Shown: piece by piece, positions 43,463 through 54,736 of the stretch
Position numbering within the stretch: the first letter of the stretch is position 1
How the letters are laid out: each line of letters opens with the position of its first letter
Source of the DNA: Arabidopsis thaliana
Lineage: Eukaryota > Streptophyta > Magnoliopsida > Brassicales > Brassicaceae
Reading direction: 5' to 3'
DNA length: 64,000 nucleotides
Assembly: GCF_000001735.4 (NCBI RefSeq)
Contig: NC_003071.7
Location: 6,379,151 to 6,443,150 of the forward strand
The notes under the pieces: generated by a model
What the model saw: the letters and a program-made list of their open reading frames with translations, nothing else
Databases searched by the model: none
Told to the model about the DNA's origin: nothing
Program-made: the position numbers and the translations under genes

Positions 43463-46400
43463 CTCCCCCCTCAAACTTGGAGAAGGTGGGAAATCGACAC
43501 CAAGTTTGAATCGGAGAGATTCGAAAGGAGCCTTGGCGAGAGACTTCGTAAATATGTCAGCGAGCTGTAGATAACCCGGTATATGATGGACGATGAGCTC
43601 ACCAAAAGCTACCTGCTCACGGACATAATGATAGTGAGTTGCAAAGTGCTTTGTCCGAGCATGAAAAGATGGATTCGCTGTAAGGTAAACGGCAGAGAGA
43701 TTGTCGTAGAAGAGTTCGGGAAGCTGTAATTGAGGAACGCCAAGATCGCGAAGTAAATTAACTAGCCATGTGATCTCCGAGGCTGTAACAGACATAGAGC
43801 GGTATTCAGCTTCAGTTGAGCTTTTTGCGACGGAGTCCTGTTTCCGTGAAGACCAGGAGATTAGATTGTTGCCAAGGAATGTACAGAAGCCACCGGTGGA
43901 GCGACGTGTACCGTGACAACCGGCGTGATCACTGTCACTGTAAGCTCGTAGTTGACAATCCGTGTCCTTGTTGAATGAAATTCCCATGGTTGTTGTTCCT
44001 CTGATGTACCGGAGAATCCGTTTGAGGTGATGAAAATCAGATACTGTAGGGGCGTGCATCTTTTGGCACACGTAATTAACCGAGAATTGGAGGTCCGGTC
44101 TAGTAAGTGTGAGGTACTACAGCTTACCAGCCAGGCTTCTGAAGTAAGATGGATTGTCGAAGAGCTCGGTTTGATTAGGGGTTCTCTCAGGTTGAAGTGG
44201 TAACGGTGTTGCAACAGGAGAACAGTTGGACATTGCGGCTGTGGCTAGAAGATCTTCTGCATATTTTTGTTGAGAGAGAAAAAGACCTTGAGAATGAAAC
44301 TGAGCCTGGATACCGAGAAAATAGCTTAGTCTGCCCAAATCCTTCATTTTGAACTGCTTATTTAGCTCACTGAGAAGACTTGAGAGAAGCTTTGAGCTGT
44401 TTCCTGTGATAACCATATCATCAACATAGAGGAGAAGCATGATCACATCTTTGTTCTTTACACAAACAAAGAGAGAAGGGTCAGACATACTGCAAACAAA
44501 ACCAAAGCTGAGCAAAAATTTGCTGAACTTGTCAAACCAGGCCCTTGGAGCTTGTTTGAGCCCATAAAGAGCTTTATGTAATAAGCACACATGATCAGGA
44601 TGAGCTTTGTCAATGAATCCAGCTGGTTGTTTCATGTAAACCGTTTCAGTAAGATCTCCATGGAGAAAACCGTTTTTGACATCCATTTGTTTGAGTTCCC
44701 AGTTCATGATGGTAGAAAGGTGAAGCACAGCTCTAACGGTTGCAGATCGCACAACAGGACTGTATGTCTCAAGATAGTCAATGCCTTCTTCTTGTTTGAA
44801 GCCTTGAGCAACTAGTCGAGCTTTGTACTTGTCTAATGAGCCATCAACATTAAGTTTGACCCTGAAAACCCATTTAGAGCCTAGTACATGCATATTTGGT
44901 TGTAGAGGAACAAGCGTCCAAGTATGTGTCTAAGAGCAGTTTCCCATTTCCTCTATCATAGCAGCAGTCCATTTTGGATCTTTTAATGCTGCAGTTACTG
45001 TCTTTGGCATAGGATATGAGACTTTGTGTGTGAGAAGAGCATACCGTTGATTTAGTTTGATAATTCCTTTCTTTAGCCTTGTAGTCATAGGGTGAGTAGA
45101 TTCTGTAGCCGCACGAGGAATGCTGGAAGTTAATTGATCATGCCTAGGGGATGAAGAGAGAGCGTTGTTCCCAATAGGATCAAGATCGAAGCTTGCCGTA
45201 CACTCAGAACACTCCTCACTTCCCATAGACAGTGTCTCAGAACTTTTAGCATTATCTTCTGAAGAAAGCGTTTGGAGCGGTGTGACACAGATTGGTTCAT
45301 CTTCTATGTCTTGATTGTTGCTACTAACTGTTATCTCCCCCTCTGGAAGGAGAATGTTAGGGCCATCTTTTAATGACAGAATCGGTTGTGTTTGTTGTGC
45401 TGTGATCACAGGAACACTTGCACCCGAGTTGAAGCCTGCAGTTTGGTCATTTTCCAGCGGAGATGAAGAGCTTGGAAAACTTTTTAACCAAGCATCAAAC
45501 ATAGGAGTTGGAGAAGGATGCTGCAAACTGGTGTAAGTATCAATGAAAGGAAAGGAGCTCTCATCAAATAAGACATGGCGACTGAGATATACTCGGTTAG
45601 TGGGAGGAAAGAAGCAGCGATAACCCTTGTATTTTTCTGTATAACCAAGAAAAATGCACTTGAGAGACCTCGGATCGAACTTATTACGAGCATATGCACG
45701 GAGTGTGGGGAAGCAGGCACATCCGAATGTTCTCAAGGCAGAGTAGTCAGGTGCTTTTCCAAATAGAACCTGATAAGGTGTAGTAGAGCTGTCAAGAGCT
45801 GATGTTGGAAGAAGATTGCTGAGGAAGTTGGCAGTAAAGAATGCTTCAACCCAAAATCTCTGTGGTGCTTTGCTTTGAAACATTAATGTAAGACCCCTTT
45901 CTGTAAGTTGTCGATGCTTTCTTTCTGCCAAACCATTCTGTTGTGGTGTGTGAGGGCAAGAGATATAATGTTGTATACCAGATTCTTGAAGATGTTGTAA
46001 GAACCTATTACTTGTGAATTCTCCTCCTCCATCACTCTGAAAAGTTCCAATTTTTGTTTGCAAGAGATTTTCAACAAAACTCTGAAACTTCATGAAGAGT
46101 GAACAAAAATCTGATTTGTGCTTTAATGGATAGAACCAACAGAATCTGGATCGATTATCAATGAAGATTACATAGTACTGAAAACCTTGAATAGATGAAA
46201 CAGGAGCTGGACCCCAGAGATCACAATGAACTCTCTCTAGAGGTCTTGAAGCAATAAAATCTGAAGCAATAAATGGCAATCTCGAACTCTTCCCAAGCCT
46301 ACATGATTCACACATCTTGCTGGTACTTTTATTTATTTGGATCGCCTTCTTGTTAGCTAAGAGTTGAAGAACTTGAGGATTCGGATGACCTAATCGCATA

Positions 46401-47749
46401 TGCCAAACTTCATCAGTTGCCTTAACTTGTCGGGTGGAATAGAACATCTGAAATTTTGGGTTCTCCAACTTATAAAGTCCCTCACTTGTGCTGCTTCCCT
46501 TTGTCAGAACTTTGCAAGTTGCCTTGTCCTTAACAAGAACACCATCAGCATCAAAGGTAAAGGAGCAGGGATAGTCTTTAGTCAGTTTTGACACTGATAA
46601 TAGGGACTTAGCAATATTAGGGCATACCAATACATCTTTTAATGGGAGATTACCTGATGTAGAAGGGAGATTAGCTGAGCCAATGTGAGTGATAGGCAGA
46701 AAATTACCATCACTAGCCATTACTGTGTCATTGCCAAGATAAGGTTGCATTTGTTGCAGACGAGAGCTGTTGTTGGTAATGTGAGCTGTTGCAGCAGAAT
46801 CAGGAACCCAACCACTGTCGTCACTAACGTCGGTTATGTGAAGAGCTGAGAAGGCAGCAGCTGCAGCTTCAGAGTGTTGGTAAGAGTCATCAAATCGATG
46901 CCAGCACTGAAGAGCATAGTGACCTCTTTTTCCACAAATCTGACACATTGGTTTCTCACTCGCAGAGACAGAAGAACTTGAGGAGGAGAACTGTTGTTGA
47001 AATCCACGACCTCGAGTTGAGAAGTTTCCTTTGCCTCTGTTGTTTCTTCCTCCACGGCCTCTGTTTGAAGATCGGAAAGTGTTGAAAGCCAGATGGGGAG
47101 AAACGTCAGTGACAGTGTAGCCTTGGAGACGATCGTCAAAGTTCTTGAGACGATAAACAACATCTTCATAAGATGGACCAGGAAACGCATCTAAGGTTCC
47201 CTCAAGAGAAGTGATTAACGGTTCATACTCTCGAGTAAGACCATGAACCATGGCAAAAATCTTCATCTTTTCAGCAACTGGACTTCCCACAGAGGCGAGT
47301 TGGTCACATATAGTCTTGAGATACCGCAGATACTCCTCCATGGTCTTCCCTTCTTTTGATAAACTATGAAGGCGGCGTTGAAGCTCAAAGATCCGAGAGG
47401 AAGAAATGCGATTGAAGTGTTTTGCGAGATTCATCCATACCTCATGAGATGTTTTGGAACCAACAACAACACTGAGAATATCCTCAGACATAACAACTTG
47501 ATCGGAGCGAAACCAAGCTTGATAATCCGGATTTGGGATAGCTTCAGTGACGCCGGCGTCTTGTGGACCAGAAACTGTGCCTGTTGGAGCAGCATAGGCG
47601 CCATTAACGAAACCAAGAAGGCCTTGCCCAGAGAGAAATGATTCAAATTGAGATTTCCACAAAATGTAGTTACGGTCTGTGAGTTTCACCGTAACACAGT
47701 TTGAGATGTTCAAAGATGGAAGAGTATAGAGATCCATGGATTGATCCAT
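43259..47749 (-). pseudogene. Copia Gag-Pol polyprotein with two in-frame stop codons
   Basis: One frame of 1497 codons, interrupted by TAG at codon 940 (44932-44930) and codon 1211 (44119-44117). In order: Gag with the CCHC knuckle CQICGKRGHYALQC (about residue 270); protease motif DSAATAH (about 318; a DSA variant of the common DSG/DTG); integrase with a HHCC-type zinc site (WHMRLGHP ... CESC) and the DDE residues in VHCDLWG, FQSDGGGEF and NGLAERKHR; reverse transcriptase with LYVDDMVI; and RNase H with SDSDHAG, STEAEYRS and the C-terminal QLADIFTKSL. The second stop replaces the conserved Gln of GKLQYL. The frame reads on into the 3' LTR for about 70 codons. The copy cannot make full-length Pol without readthrough. 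Confidence 0.92.
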
Positions 47750-47750
47750 G

Positions 47751-47762
47751 GCTCTGATACCA
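47751..47762 (-). other. Copia primer-binding site
   Basis: TGGTATCAGAGC on the minus strand lies immediately inside the 5' LTR and matches the 3' end of initiator methionine tRNA by complementarity, the standard Copia primer. Confidence 0.9.
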
Positions 47763-48145
47763 TGAAAGAGATAATATGAAATCGAAAGTTTATGTTTTTA
47801 TTTTGCTTTCGGCTTAACCTTTGTGATTACAAGCTATGTCTATTTATACATCTAGATTGATTTAACCTAGTGTCTTCTTGGTTTGCATAGCTGTCACTTG
47901 GCTGTTATGTGGCGTCATTGTCTTCACATGATTTAAGAGCTTCATAGCGATTCCTCGTCGTTACTTCCGTACTGCTTGGAGATAATGACCGCTCTGCAAC
48001 TTCTTTGCTTTTGTCCTTTGTTGTTGCAGGTTTCCGTTGAGCTATGTTGGGCTTGGCTTTTGGATTGAGCATTTGTTTCGGATTGGGCTTTAGTGGTTTT
48101 GAGCCCAATTCCAAAACTGTGTCGTTTGGAGCTGTTGTGTTGATA
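47763..48145 (-). repeat. Copia 5' LTR
   Basis: Promoter-bearing LTR for the minus-strand transcript; 383 bp and 99% identical to the 3' LTR (three differences). Confidence 0.92.
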
Positions 48146-48819
48146 GTACGTAGATATCAGAGGGGTCAACAGTCACACCAAGGTTCACTACCTTTAGCTA
48201 CAATTTTTTCTGCATCGCTAAGCTTTCATTCTTTTATAACCCACGTTTTCCGAGAGGAAGAACCTCCATTTCTTGAGATGTATGTCATTCACAACATCTT
48301 TCTTCTTTATCCGAAAAGTTTGTTTGCATACCCCTCATTTTTAGAACTTTCCCATTTAAATATTTTATAAAGATTTTAATTATGCCTATATATATTTTTT
48401 CAATTTTTTTAGATGTTTCGCAAGAGACACAAAAGTCGGATTTTCATCGTGAGTAATATAAAATGATAACCGTTCATATTTTTTCAGATTAAAGTAATTT
48501 AGAATATATATTTATCACAAAGAATGAGGAGTCTTGATATGCATTTTTAAAAAATTAATGTTTAGTAATTTGGTTTGAACTTTGAACTTATCAATTTAGA
48601 CTGTTTTTTTCTTTTATGAATACATATATTTGCGATGGCAAAAAAAAGAATACATATATATGCTTTAAAATTTTAACCTTTCTAATATTTATATTTGTCA
48701 ATTTTTGATAATTTTAGAACAATATAAAATTAATATTTAGTTCTAAATAATATATTAAATGAAAAAACTATTTATCTAATGTTTGAAACTCTTCATTAGG
48801 ATGAATAACAAATGACAAG

Positions 48820-49500
48820 GAGAAAATGGTGAGAAGAAAGATGAGTCTATTCTTCTTCCTAAACTTTTGCATTCAGTAATGTCTCGCCTTATAGTGAAAG
48901 ATAACATTCAAGCTTCCACAATTTTCAAAACATGGTATAAAGCTAGTGTTTCGGTTCAGATAAAAGAGCATCATTTATGGTATATGAAATACCCTTCATC
49001 TGTAGGTTTCTTTATTTATGGTATAGAATTATCATTTCGGAAGGTCTTCTCTATTTTCTTGGTGGAATAGACACCTTAGCGGTTTTCAAACCATCAAGAC
49101 AAACATGGACCTGATGGAACATTCATCAGTTAAAAACAACGTTTTCCAACCTCGTGGTTTGGAACCTAGTTGGTAGATATTGAAGGAGACATACTTCTCC
49201 TAAAAGTATCTAATGATAATTCACGAGTGTTTGCACTAAACTGTAGTGGTGATTGGATTTGGGAAGACAAGGATAAATTTGATGAGGGGTTGACAATTTT
49301 TGGGGATTTCCGTGCATGCAAGTGGAGATCAGGTCTCATGAGCAACATGAGAAACAAACTATTCTTGTCGAAGTTTCTTCACCCGGTGATTCAACTTATG
49401 TTTTTGATGAAGGAAGAGGTATCTCCCAAGTAACTCATGTCCTCTGTTGTCTTGGGATGAGAAAAAAAATGTTCTGAGTGATGAACGTAACTTTCCAACA
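48820..49500 (+). pseudogene. F-box / DUF295-type gene relic
   Basis: The frame at 48867-49070 contains SRLIVKDNIQASTIFKTWYK and HHLWYMKYPS, resembling the end of an F-box and start of the DUF295 region of the expanded Arabidopsis family. Downstream, VDIEGDILLLKVS and DWIWEDKDKFDEGLTIFGDF match the DUF295 C-terminal part, and frameshifted SPGDSTYVFDEG and YLPSNSCPLLSWDE follow. The middle of the gene (about 150-200 codons) is missing and frames change, so it is non-functional. Confidence 0.6.
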
Positions 49501-50489
49501 CTCTTGGACTACAAAAGCTGTTCTTTTAGTTTCATTTTTCATTATCATGTCTTTTTTGTGTTTGGGTTTACTGTTTAAAAGTTAATTTCCTTAGTTCAAC
49601 ATATATTTCGTGTGATATATTATGGATGTCTGGTTTGTGTAATCAATAAAAGTATTGGAGTTTGCTATACATTTAATTTTATTATAGTTATATTTTTTCA
49701 TAATCCAAAACAAATATCTTGATGATATACAAAAAAAATCATTGCTAAATTTGATTCTAAAAAAATAACATTTGTTTTTTTTATCATCACAAATAGAAAA
49801 AGGGTAATATTACGCAGTCGCCAAATTTGACACATAAATTAAGTAAGTAACCATGATGCAGAAAAACTTTGGTAACTAACATTTTTTGGGATGCGAAATA
49901 ACCATTTTAGCTTTTAGAGATGGGTGAGAGTTGTTCTTTTCTCACAATAGATGTAGGTGTAGGGAACAAAACAAATAGAGGTAATGATTAAACTGCTATT
50001 TATAAAAAACATACTCAATAACAGACCGCGATTTATTAAAATCACATGCAATATCTATATGGAAGCAAACCACATCCATGTTATGTATATATTACATTCT
50101 GATTGTACGAATTTGCATGCAGTTATAAAAAAAACTATGAATCATAAGTCTGCAACTTGCGTGTCATTTTAGTAAAAAACATAGATTATTAGTAAACACA
50201 TATAATCTTAAAAAATATTGTTTTATTGGAAAATACACAAATGTTAAGAAAATATGCATGTCAAATATAAAAATAGCATGAATTATTTAAAAAAATTCAT
50301 GTTATTGTTGGCAAAAAATGGTCACAATTCTTTTGTAAGAATATTCATTGTTTTGTAGTGAATATAGTAAAGTTGAGGGAGTTTTATCTCTCAAGCTCAA
50401 GGAGAGATGATGATTATCTTTAAATTTATCAATTATGAAAGCCTATCAAAAACTCTAAAAGGTAATCTCTTCTCTTATACTGAATTGAA
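49501..50489. other. AT-rich intergenic region
   Basis: No gene or repeat recognised; short open frames only. Confidence 0.4.
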
Positions 50490-51729
50490 GAGATGAGATG
50501 ATGAATAAGAGAAATTTATGAATAATTACTAAGAATGCCTTTTCAACACTACCCTTTTTCAATTTTACCATTTCTTATTTGTCATTTTCATTTATACTCT
50601 CTTTAAATTTTTAATGACCATTTTACTCCTATTTGGAAATTGTTTTAGGTTAACAAAATAAAATATTTATTTTTTTCCCGTTTAAAATATTCCAAAATAA
50701 ATTTTCCGCCCATATTTTCCCGCCAAAAAGTTTCTAAAACATTTCCCGCCCAAATTGTTTTTCAAAACTTTTTGGCGGGAAATAGATATACAAGGGATTT
50801 TAAAAGAAATTTAAAGGGATTAAAAGGATTTTAAAAGATTTACAAGGGTTTTAAAAAGATTTTTAAAGAGTTTTAAAAGATTTACAAGAGAGTTTTAAAG
50901 GTTTTAAAAATATTTAAAATGGATTTTTAAAGTGTTTAAAAGGGTTTTAAAAGATTTACAAGAGTTTTTAAAAGATTTTTAAAGAATTTACAAAAAGACC
51001 CTTTAAAAACTCATGTAAATTTTTTAAAAACCTTTTGTAAAGGTTCACAAGAGGTTTAAAATGGTTCAAAAATTATTGGAGGTTTACTAGGTTTTAATAA
51101 GATTTTTAAATGTTTTACAATGCTTTTAAAGGATTTATAAGGATTTTTAAAAGATTTACAATAAAGTTTTAAAAACCTTTTGTTAGGGTTCACAAGAGTT
51201 TTCAAATGATTCAAAAAGAGTTTCAAATATTTTAACATATTTACAGTTTTTTTTCTAAGAGTTAAAAAATGATTGTAAAGACTTTATAAGAATTAAAAAA
51301 ATATTTTAAAAGGATTTCCAAAGGTTTAAAAATCTTTGTAAATTATTTTAAAACTCCTAAAAAAACTCTTGTAAATCTTGTTAAACTATTGCAAAAGGTT
51401 TTAAAATGATTTACAAAAGTTTAAAAGGGGTTTTAAAGTATTTACATATGTATTTAAACATTTTATTAAGATTTTAAGAGGTTTTAAAATGATTTACAAG
51501 GGTTTTTAACAACTTATCAAAGCTTTTAAAAAATTTACAAGGATTTTAAAATGCATTTTTTTGCGGAAAAAGTTTTGGCGCCAAAATTTCCGTTTCCAAT
51601 TGTATTTTCTCATTAGATGAGGGTTATTTGTGCATTTTGTTCAAGAGAAGGGATATTTTTAAAAATGGACAACATAAAAGTATATTTTTGCAAAAAAATA
51701 ATAATAAATGCTAGTTTTGCAAATCTCCC
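50490..51729. mobile_element. MULE (VANDAL-like) non-autonomous element with TTTTAAAAGATTTACAAG array
   Basis: The right end, read inward on the minus strand (GGGAGATTTGCAAAACTAGC, later CCCTTCTCTTGAACAAAATG), resembles VANDAL-type MULE ends and is shared with a second copy at 52998. Inside are inverted CCCGCCAAAAAGTTT/AAACTTTTTGGCGGG blocks (50718-50778) and about 800 bp of degenerate repeats of TTTTAAAAGATTTACAAG type. No transposase. The left boundary is approximate. Confidence 0.5.
50790..51550 (+). repeat. Degenerate array of GGTTTTAAAAGATTTACAAG-like units
   Basis: Dozens of diverged 18-25-bp units of one motif on the plus strand, switching to its complement near 51000-51060 and 51350-51400. 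Open frames inside it follow from repeat composition. Confidence 0.8.
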
Positions 51730-52317
51730 AAAATTCATCCCTAAATTTTTTATATTTATTAATTAAGAGAATGAATATAGAAATTACACCTAAAATTAAA
51801 CCCAAGAATTATGCGCAAATAAAAGTCTCTTACTAGTGGTTGGTTGGATTATTCTCTAAATCTCGATTATTGACTTTCTTAATTCAGTTTTAAATGTTTT
51901 CAATGAAAGTCTATTAATTATCGACTTTTTGAATTGAGTTATAAGTACTTAAAATGTTTAATAAAATAAAAGTAGTATAAAATTTTGAGTTTTATAAACG
52001 AAATTATAGTTAAAGTATAAAAAAGAAGTGGTGTATTGAAATTTTGGATTTTGTTTTCAATGTCTAAAATCTAGAAGTGATAAAGTAATTATATAAACTT
52101 TATGTTTTATATTTATTTTCTAAACATAAACTAAAGTACAAAGTAAAATTTAGAACCTGACGTTTCTTATTTAACGAGGTTGATTTTTTCTAACTTCATT
52201 TAATACACTTAGATTCAATACCTTTATCAAATGGATTCAACTATTTAATCCTTTGTTCAACACCCATTGTAACTAGTTTTAAAATCCTACTTTTCAATAT
52301 TCACAAACCAGGAAAAA

Positions 52318-52676
52318 ATGATGAAGAACTCTTCTATTATATTGGTACTAGTTTTCTTTTTCTTCATTTCTTCTTCAGGTATTTTTAATAAAAATTATTC
52401 TTATTGTTTGATATATTAGTTTTGGTTATTTAACTTGCAAAAATGGCATGCAAATCTTGTTGTTGTGTTCTTGTAGTAAATAATTTTTATATTTTCATTT
52501 TGATAGTAGGAGAAGCAAAAACGTGTTCTGATGGATGGACTTGTGTAGGAGAAGACAAATGCAAAGTAAACTGCATGGCTAAACACAAAGGAGTTGGAAC
52601 ATGTACTTTGTATATTATTCCTTCTTTCCCTGCTCCGATAACTTCTTATATTTGCGATTGCATGTTTGATTGCTAA
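52318..52676 (+). CDS. Defensin-like (DEFL/LCR-type) secreted cysteine-rich peptide
   Basis: Two exons, 52318-52378 and 52510-52676 (donor TTCAG|GTATTT, acceptor ATAGTAG|GAGAAG), give a 75-residue precursor. Exon 1 is the signal peptide (MMKNSSIILVLVFFFFISSS). Exon 2 is the mature peptide with eight cysteines: AKTCSDGWTC, DKCKVNC, GTCTLY and the C-terminal YICDCMFDC. An intron after the signal peptide and the CxC near the end are typical of Arabidopsis DEFL genes. Such peptides act in defence or in pollen-pistil communication; which applies here cannot be told. It sits between two inverted MULE-like copies. Probably AT2G14935 by gene order. Confidence 0.85.
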
Positions 52677-52997
52677 CCTTTCTGTTCAAACTATCTTTGT
52701 AAACTATTAAATCTTATGATAAAGGAATAAATTAAAAATATTTTTTTTAATCACCTTTTTTGTATCATTTATCTTTTATATATTCAAGGTGCTATTATAT
52801 AAAACTTGATATTTCTCAAAAGAATTAGACATAAATCAAGATTATAATTAACAAGATTATCAAGATACATGATTTACTTAAGTTGCATCATCCTTGATGG
52901 AGCACCGGTCATCCTCCATGCTAAAGGTCTTTGAAATTCAAAGAAAATTAAGAGTTTTTTTATTATTATTAAAATCTCATATTAATCAATATAATAT

Positions 52998-53537
52998 TGG
53001 AGGATTTTCAAAAGTACCATTTTTCTATTGTTCTTTTGCAACAATATATATCTTTTCTTGTTGGTCATTTTTTGAAATATCTCTTTTCTTGAACAAAATG
53101 ATCAAATTACTTATCATTTTATGAGAACATGTGAGTAGAAACTAAATTTTTTAGCGCAAAAAAATTATTTCCTCGCCAAAAGAAATTGCATTTAAAAGCT
53201 CTTGTAAATCCTTTAACAACTCTTAAAAAAATCTTTGCTAAGTTTTTTAAACCAATTTAAAAGCTTTGTAAAGTTGTAAAAAATGCTTGTAAATCATTTG
53301 AAAACCTATTAAAAATTTTATAAATTCTTTAAATACACATGTAAAATACTTGAAAACCCCTTCTAAAACCTTTATAAATATTTAAAATCCTTGTAAGTGT
53401 TTTAACACCATTGTAAATGTTTTTTAAGGGTTTAAAAGGCTTTAAAAAAATATTAAGACTTTAATAGATATTTACAAGAACTTTTTAAGACTTTTTTAAA
53501 GGATTTACAAGAGTTTTTTAAAGGGTTTTAAAAGAAA
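52998..53537. mobile_element. Second MULE (VANDAL-like) copy, opposite orientation, truncated
   Basis: It starts GGAGGATTTTCAAAAGTACC and continues with TCTCTTTTCTTGAACAAAATG, homologous to the reversed right end of the 50490-51729 copy. It is followed by the complementary CTTGTAAATCCTTT-type array. It stops where the Helitron end begins at 53538, so it is truncated. Confidence 0.5.
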
Positions 53538-53566
53538 CTAGGGGAAAATCCGGACTACGCCCGGTA
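53538..53566 (-). mobile_element. Helitron 3' terminus (minus orientation)
   Basis: On the minus strand: CCGG-GCGTAGT-CCGG hairpin, ATTTTCCC, then CTAG followed by T. This matches a Helitron 3' end. The body extends rightward into 53570-54100, which is AT-rich and has no coding signal. Confidence 0.55.
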
Positions 53567-54736
53567 AATGTTTAAATATTTTTTATATCTTCATTTATTT
53601 AAACTTTTTATATATTTTTATATTAATATAATGAAATACTTTACATTAACACCATTTACCCTTGTTTTTATATATTACAATTTACATAATTTCACTTTCA
53701 AAAATCTAATTTAAGAAGATGTTAAAAAAATTTCTCTTTTTTTCCAATCCGTAATTAATGTATACTAACTTGAATAGTTCTAACTTCTAAACTTTGTATG
53801 TAACAGTAAAAGAAAAATTAAAAAAATATAAGAAAAGTTGAAGAAGCATTGTAACTTTGTACGATAAATTTTAAAACTTATCTTTTTAAAACATTGGGAG
53901 AATATGTATACTATATACGTTACTAAATCTCTTAGACTAAATAATTTGATTTTTTAACATTTTTTGACAGTATAGTTTATGAATCAAACATGACATGACA
54001 ACCGAATACGAAGGAGGAAATATTATTTCAATTGCTTCTTTATTTTTTTACCTTCATTTCATTAAATTTTGTATCATTCTCAAATAGATTTTTTTAAAGA
54101 GATGTTTAGGTTTTTAGAAGGGTTAAATCTAATTCGGCCTAAAAATTGTTTTTTTTAATCTAAAACAATTTATATTTTAGATGTAATCTAAAAGGAAGGA
54201 CGACTTTCTCTCCCAGGCACGGTTTTCGAAGTTCTATTTTCGGTTAAGAGTTTTTGAAAACTAGATCTAAACCACTTCCTCTTACCAAAACAGCAAAAAA
54301 CAACCATCCTTATTTCCAAAACTAGACTTTTCGGTTGACTTACAGATCTAGATTACAAGCAAAGTGTTCCCTCAGGGGAGACCGGCATAGGGGAGACCGA
54401 CATAGGAGATGCCCCTCACCCTGAGCACTTGATGGTTCTTATCTCAAATCTTGTGGTTAAATCTTTCGAAGAAGTTTCAAGTGTTTACTAAGGCCAGAAC
54501 ATTAAATTCAACCTACCAAAGGTACACTTCGATTCTCTCTTTATGACAACAATTATTAACCTCTTGAATGCTCTCACTTTTAAGTGAAGAATCTTGTTAA
54601 ACTTGTAAAGAGAGATCTTGGTCCACCTCTTAAAGGACAGATCTTGGTCAACGTATAAAACCTCTCACCTTGTGTGAAGAACTTTTGAAACTTTTCGTCA
54701 CAAGCTTCTACTTCAAGCCCTCCACTCCACTCAGCT

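Larger units (their letters stand above)
43080..48145 (-). mobile_element. Complete Ty1/Copia LTR retrotransposon (5066 bp)
   Basis: Two 383-bp LTRs (43080-43462 and 47763-48145) flank an internal region on the minus strand, and a GTACG target duplication surrounds them. The LTRs differ at three positions, indicating a recent insertion. The primer-binding site directly after the 5' LTR is TGGTATCAGAGC, complementary to initiator Met tRNA. The polypurine tract GAGGGGGGAG abuts the 3' LTR. The LTRs start TA rather than TG on the coding strand and end CA. Gene order Gag, protease, integrase, RT, RNase H is the Copia order. Two in-frame stops break the polyprotein. Confidence 0.95.
43075..48150. 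repeat. 5-bp target duplication of the Copia element
   Basis: GTACG occurs at 43075-43079 and 48146-48150, directly outside the two LTRs. Confidence 0.85.

Noticed and set aside
50790..51550. Array as a centromeric satellite or CRISPR-like repeat
   Set aside because: Units are short, diverged, not regularly spaced and lie inside a MULE-like element; no unique spacers.
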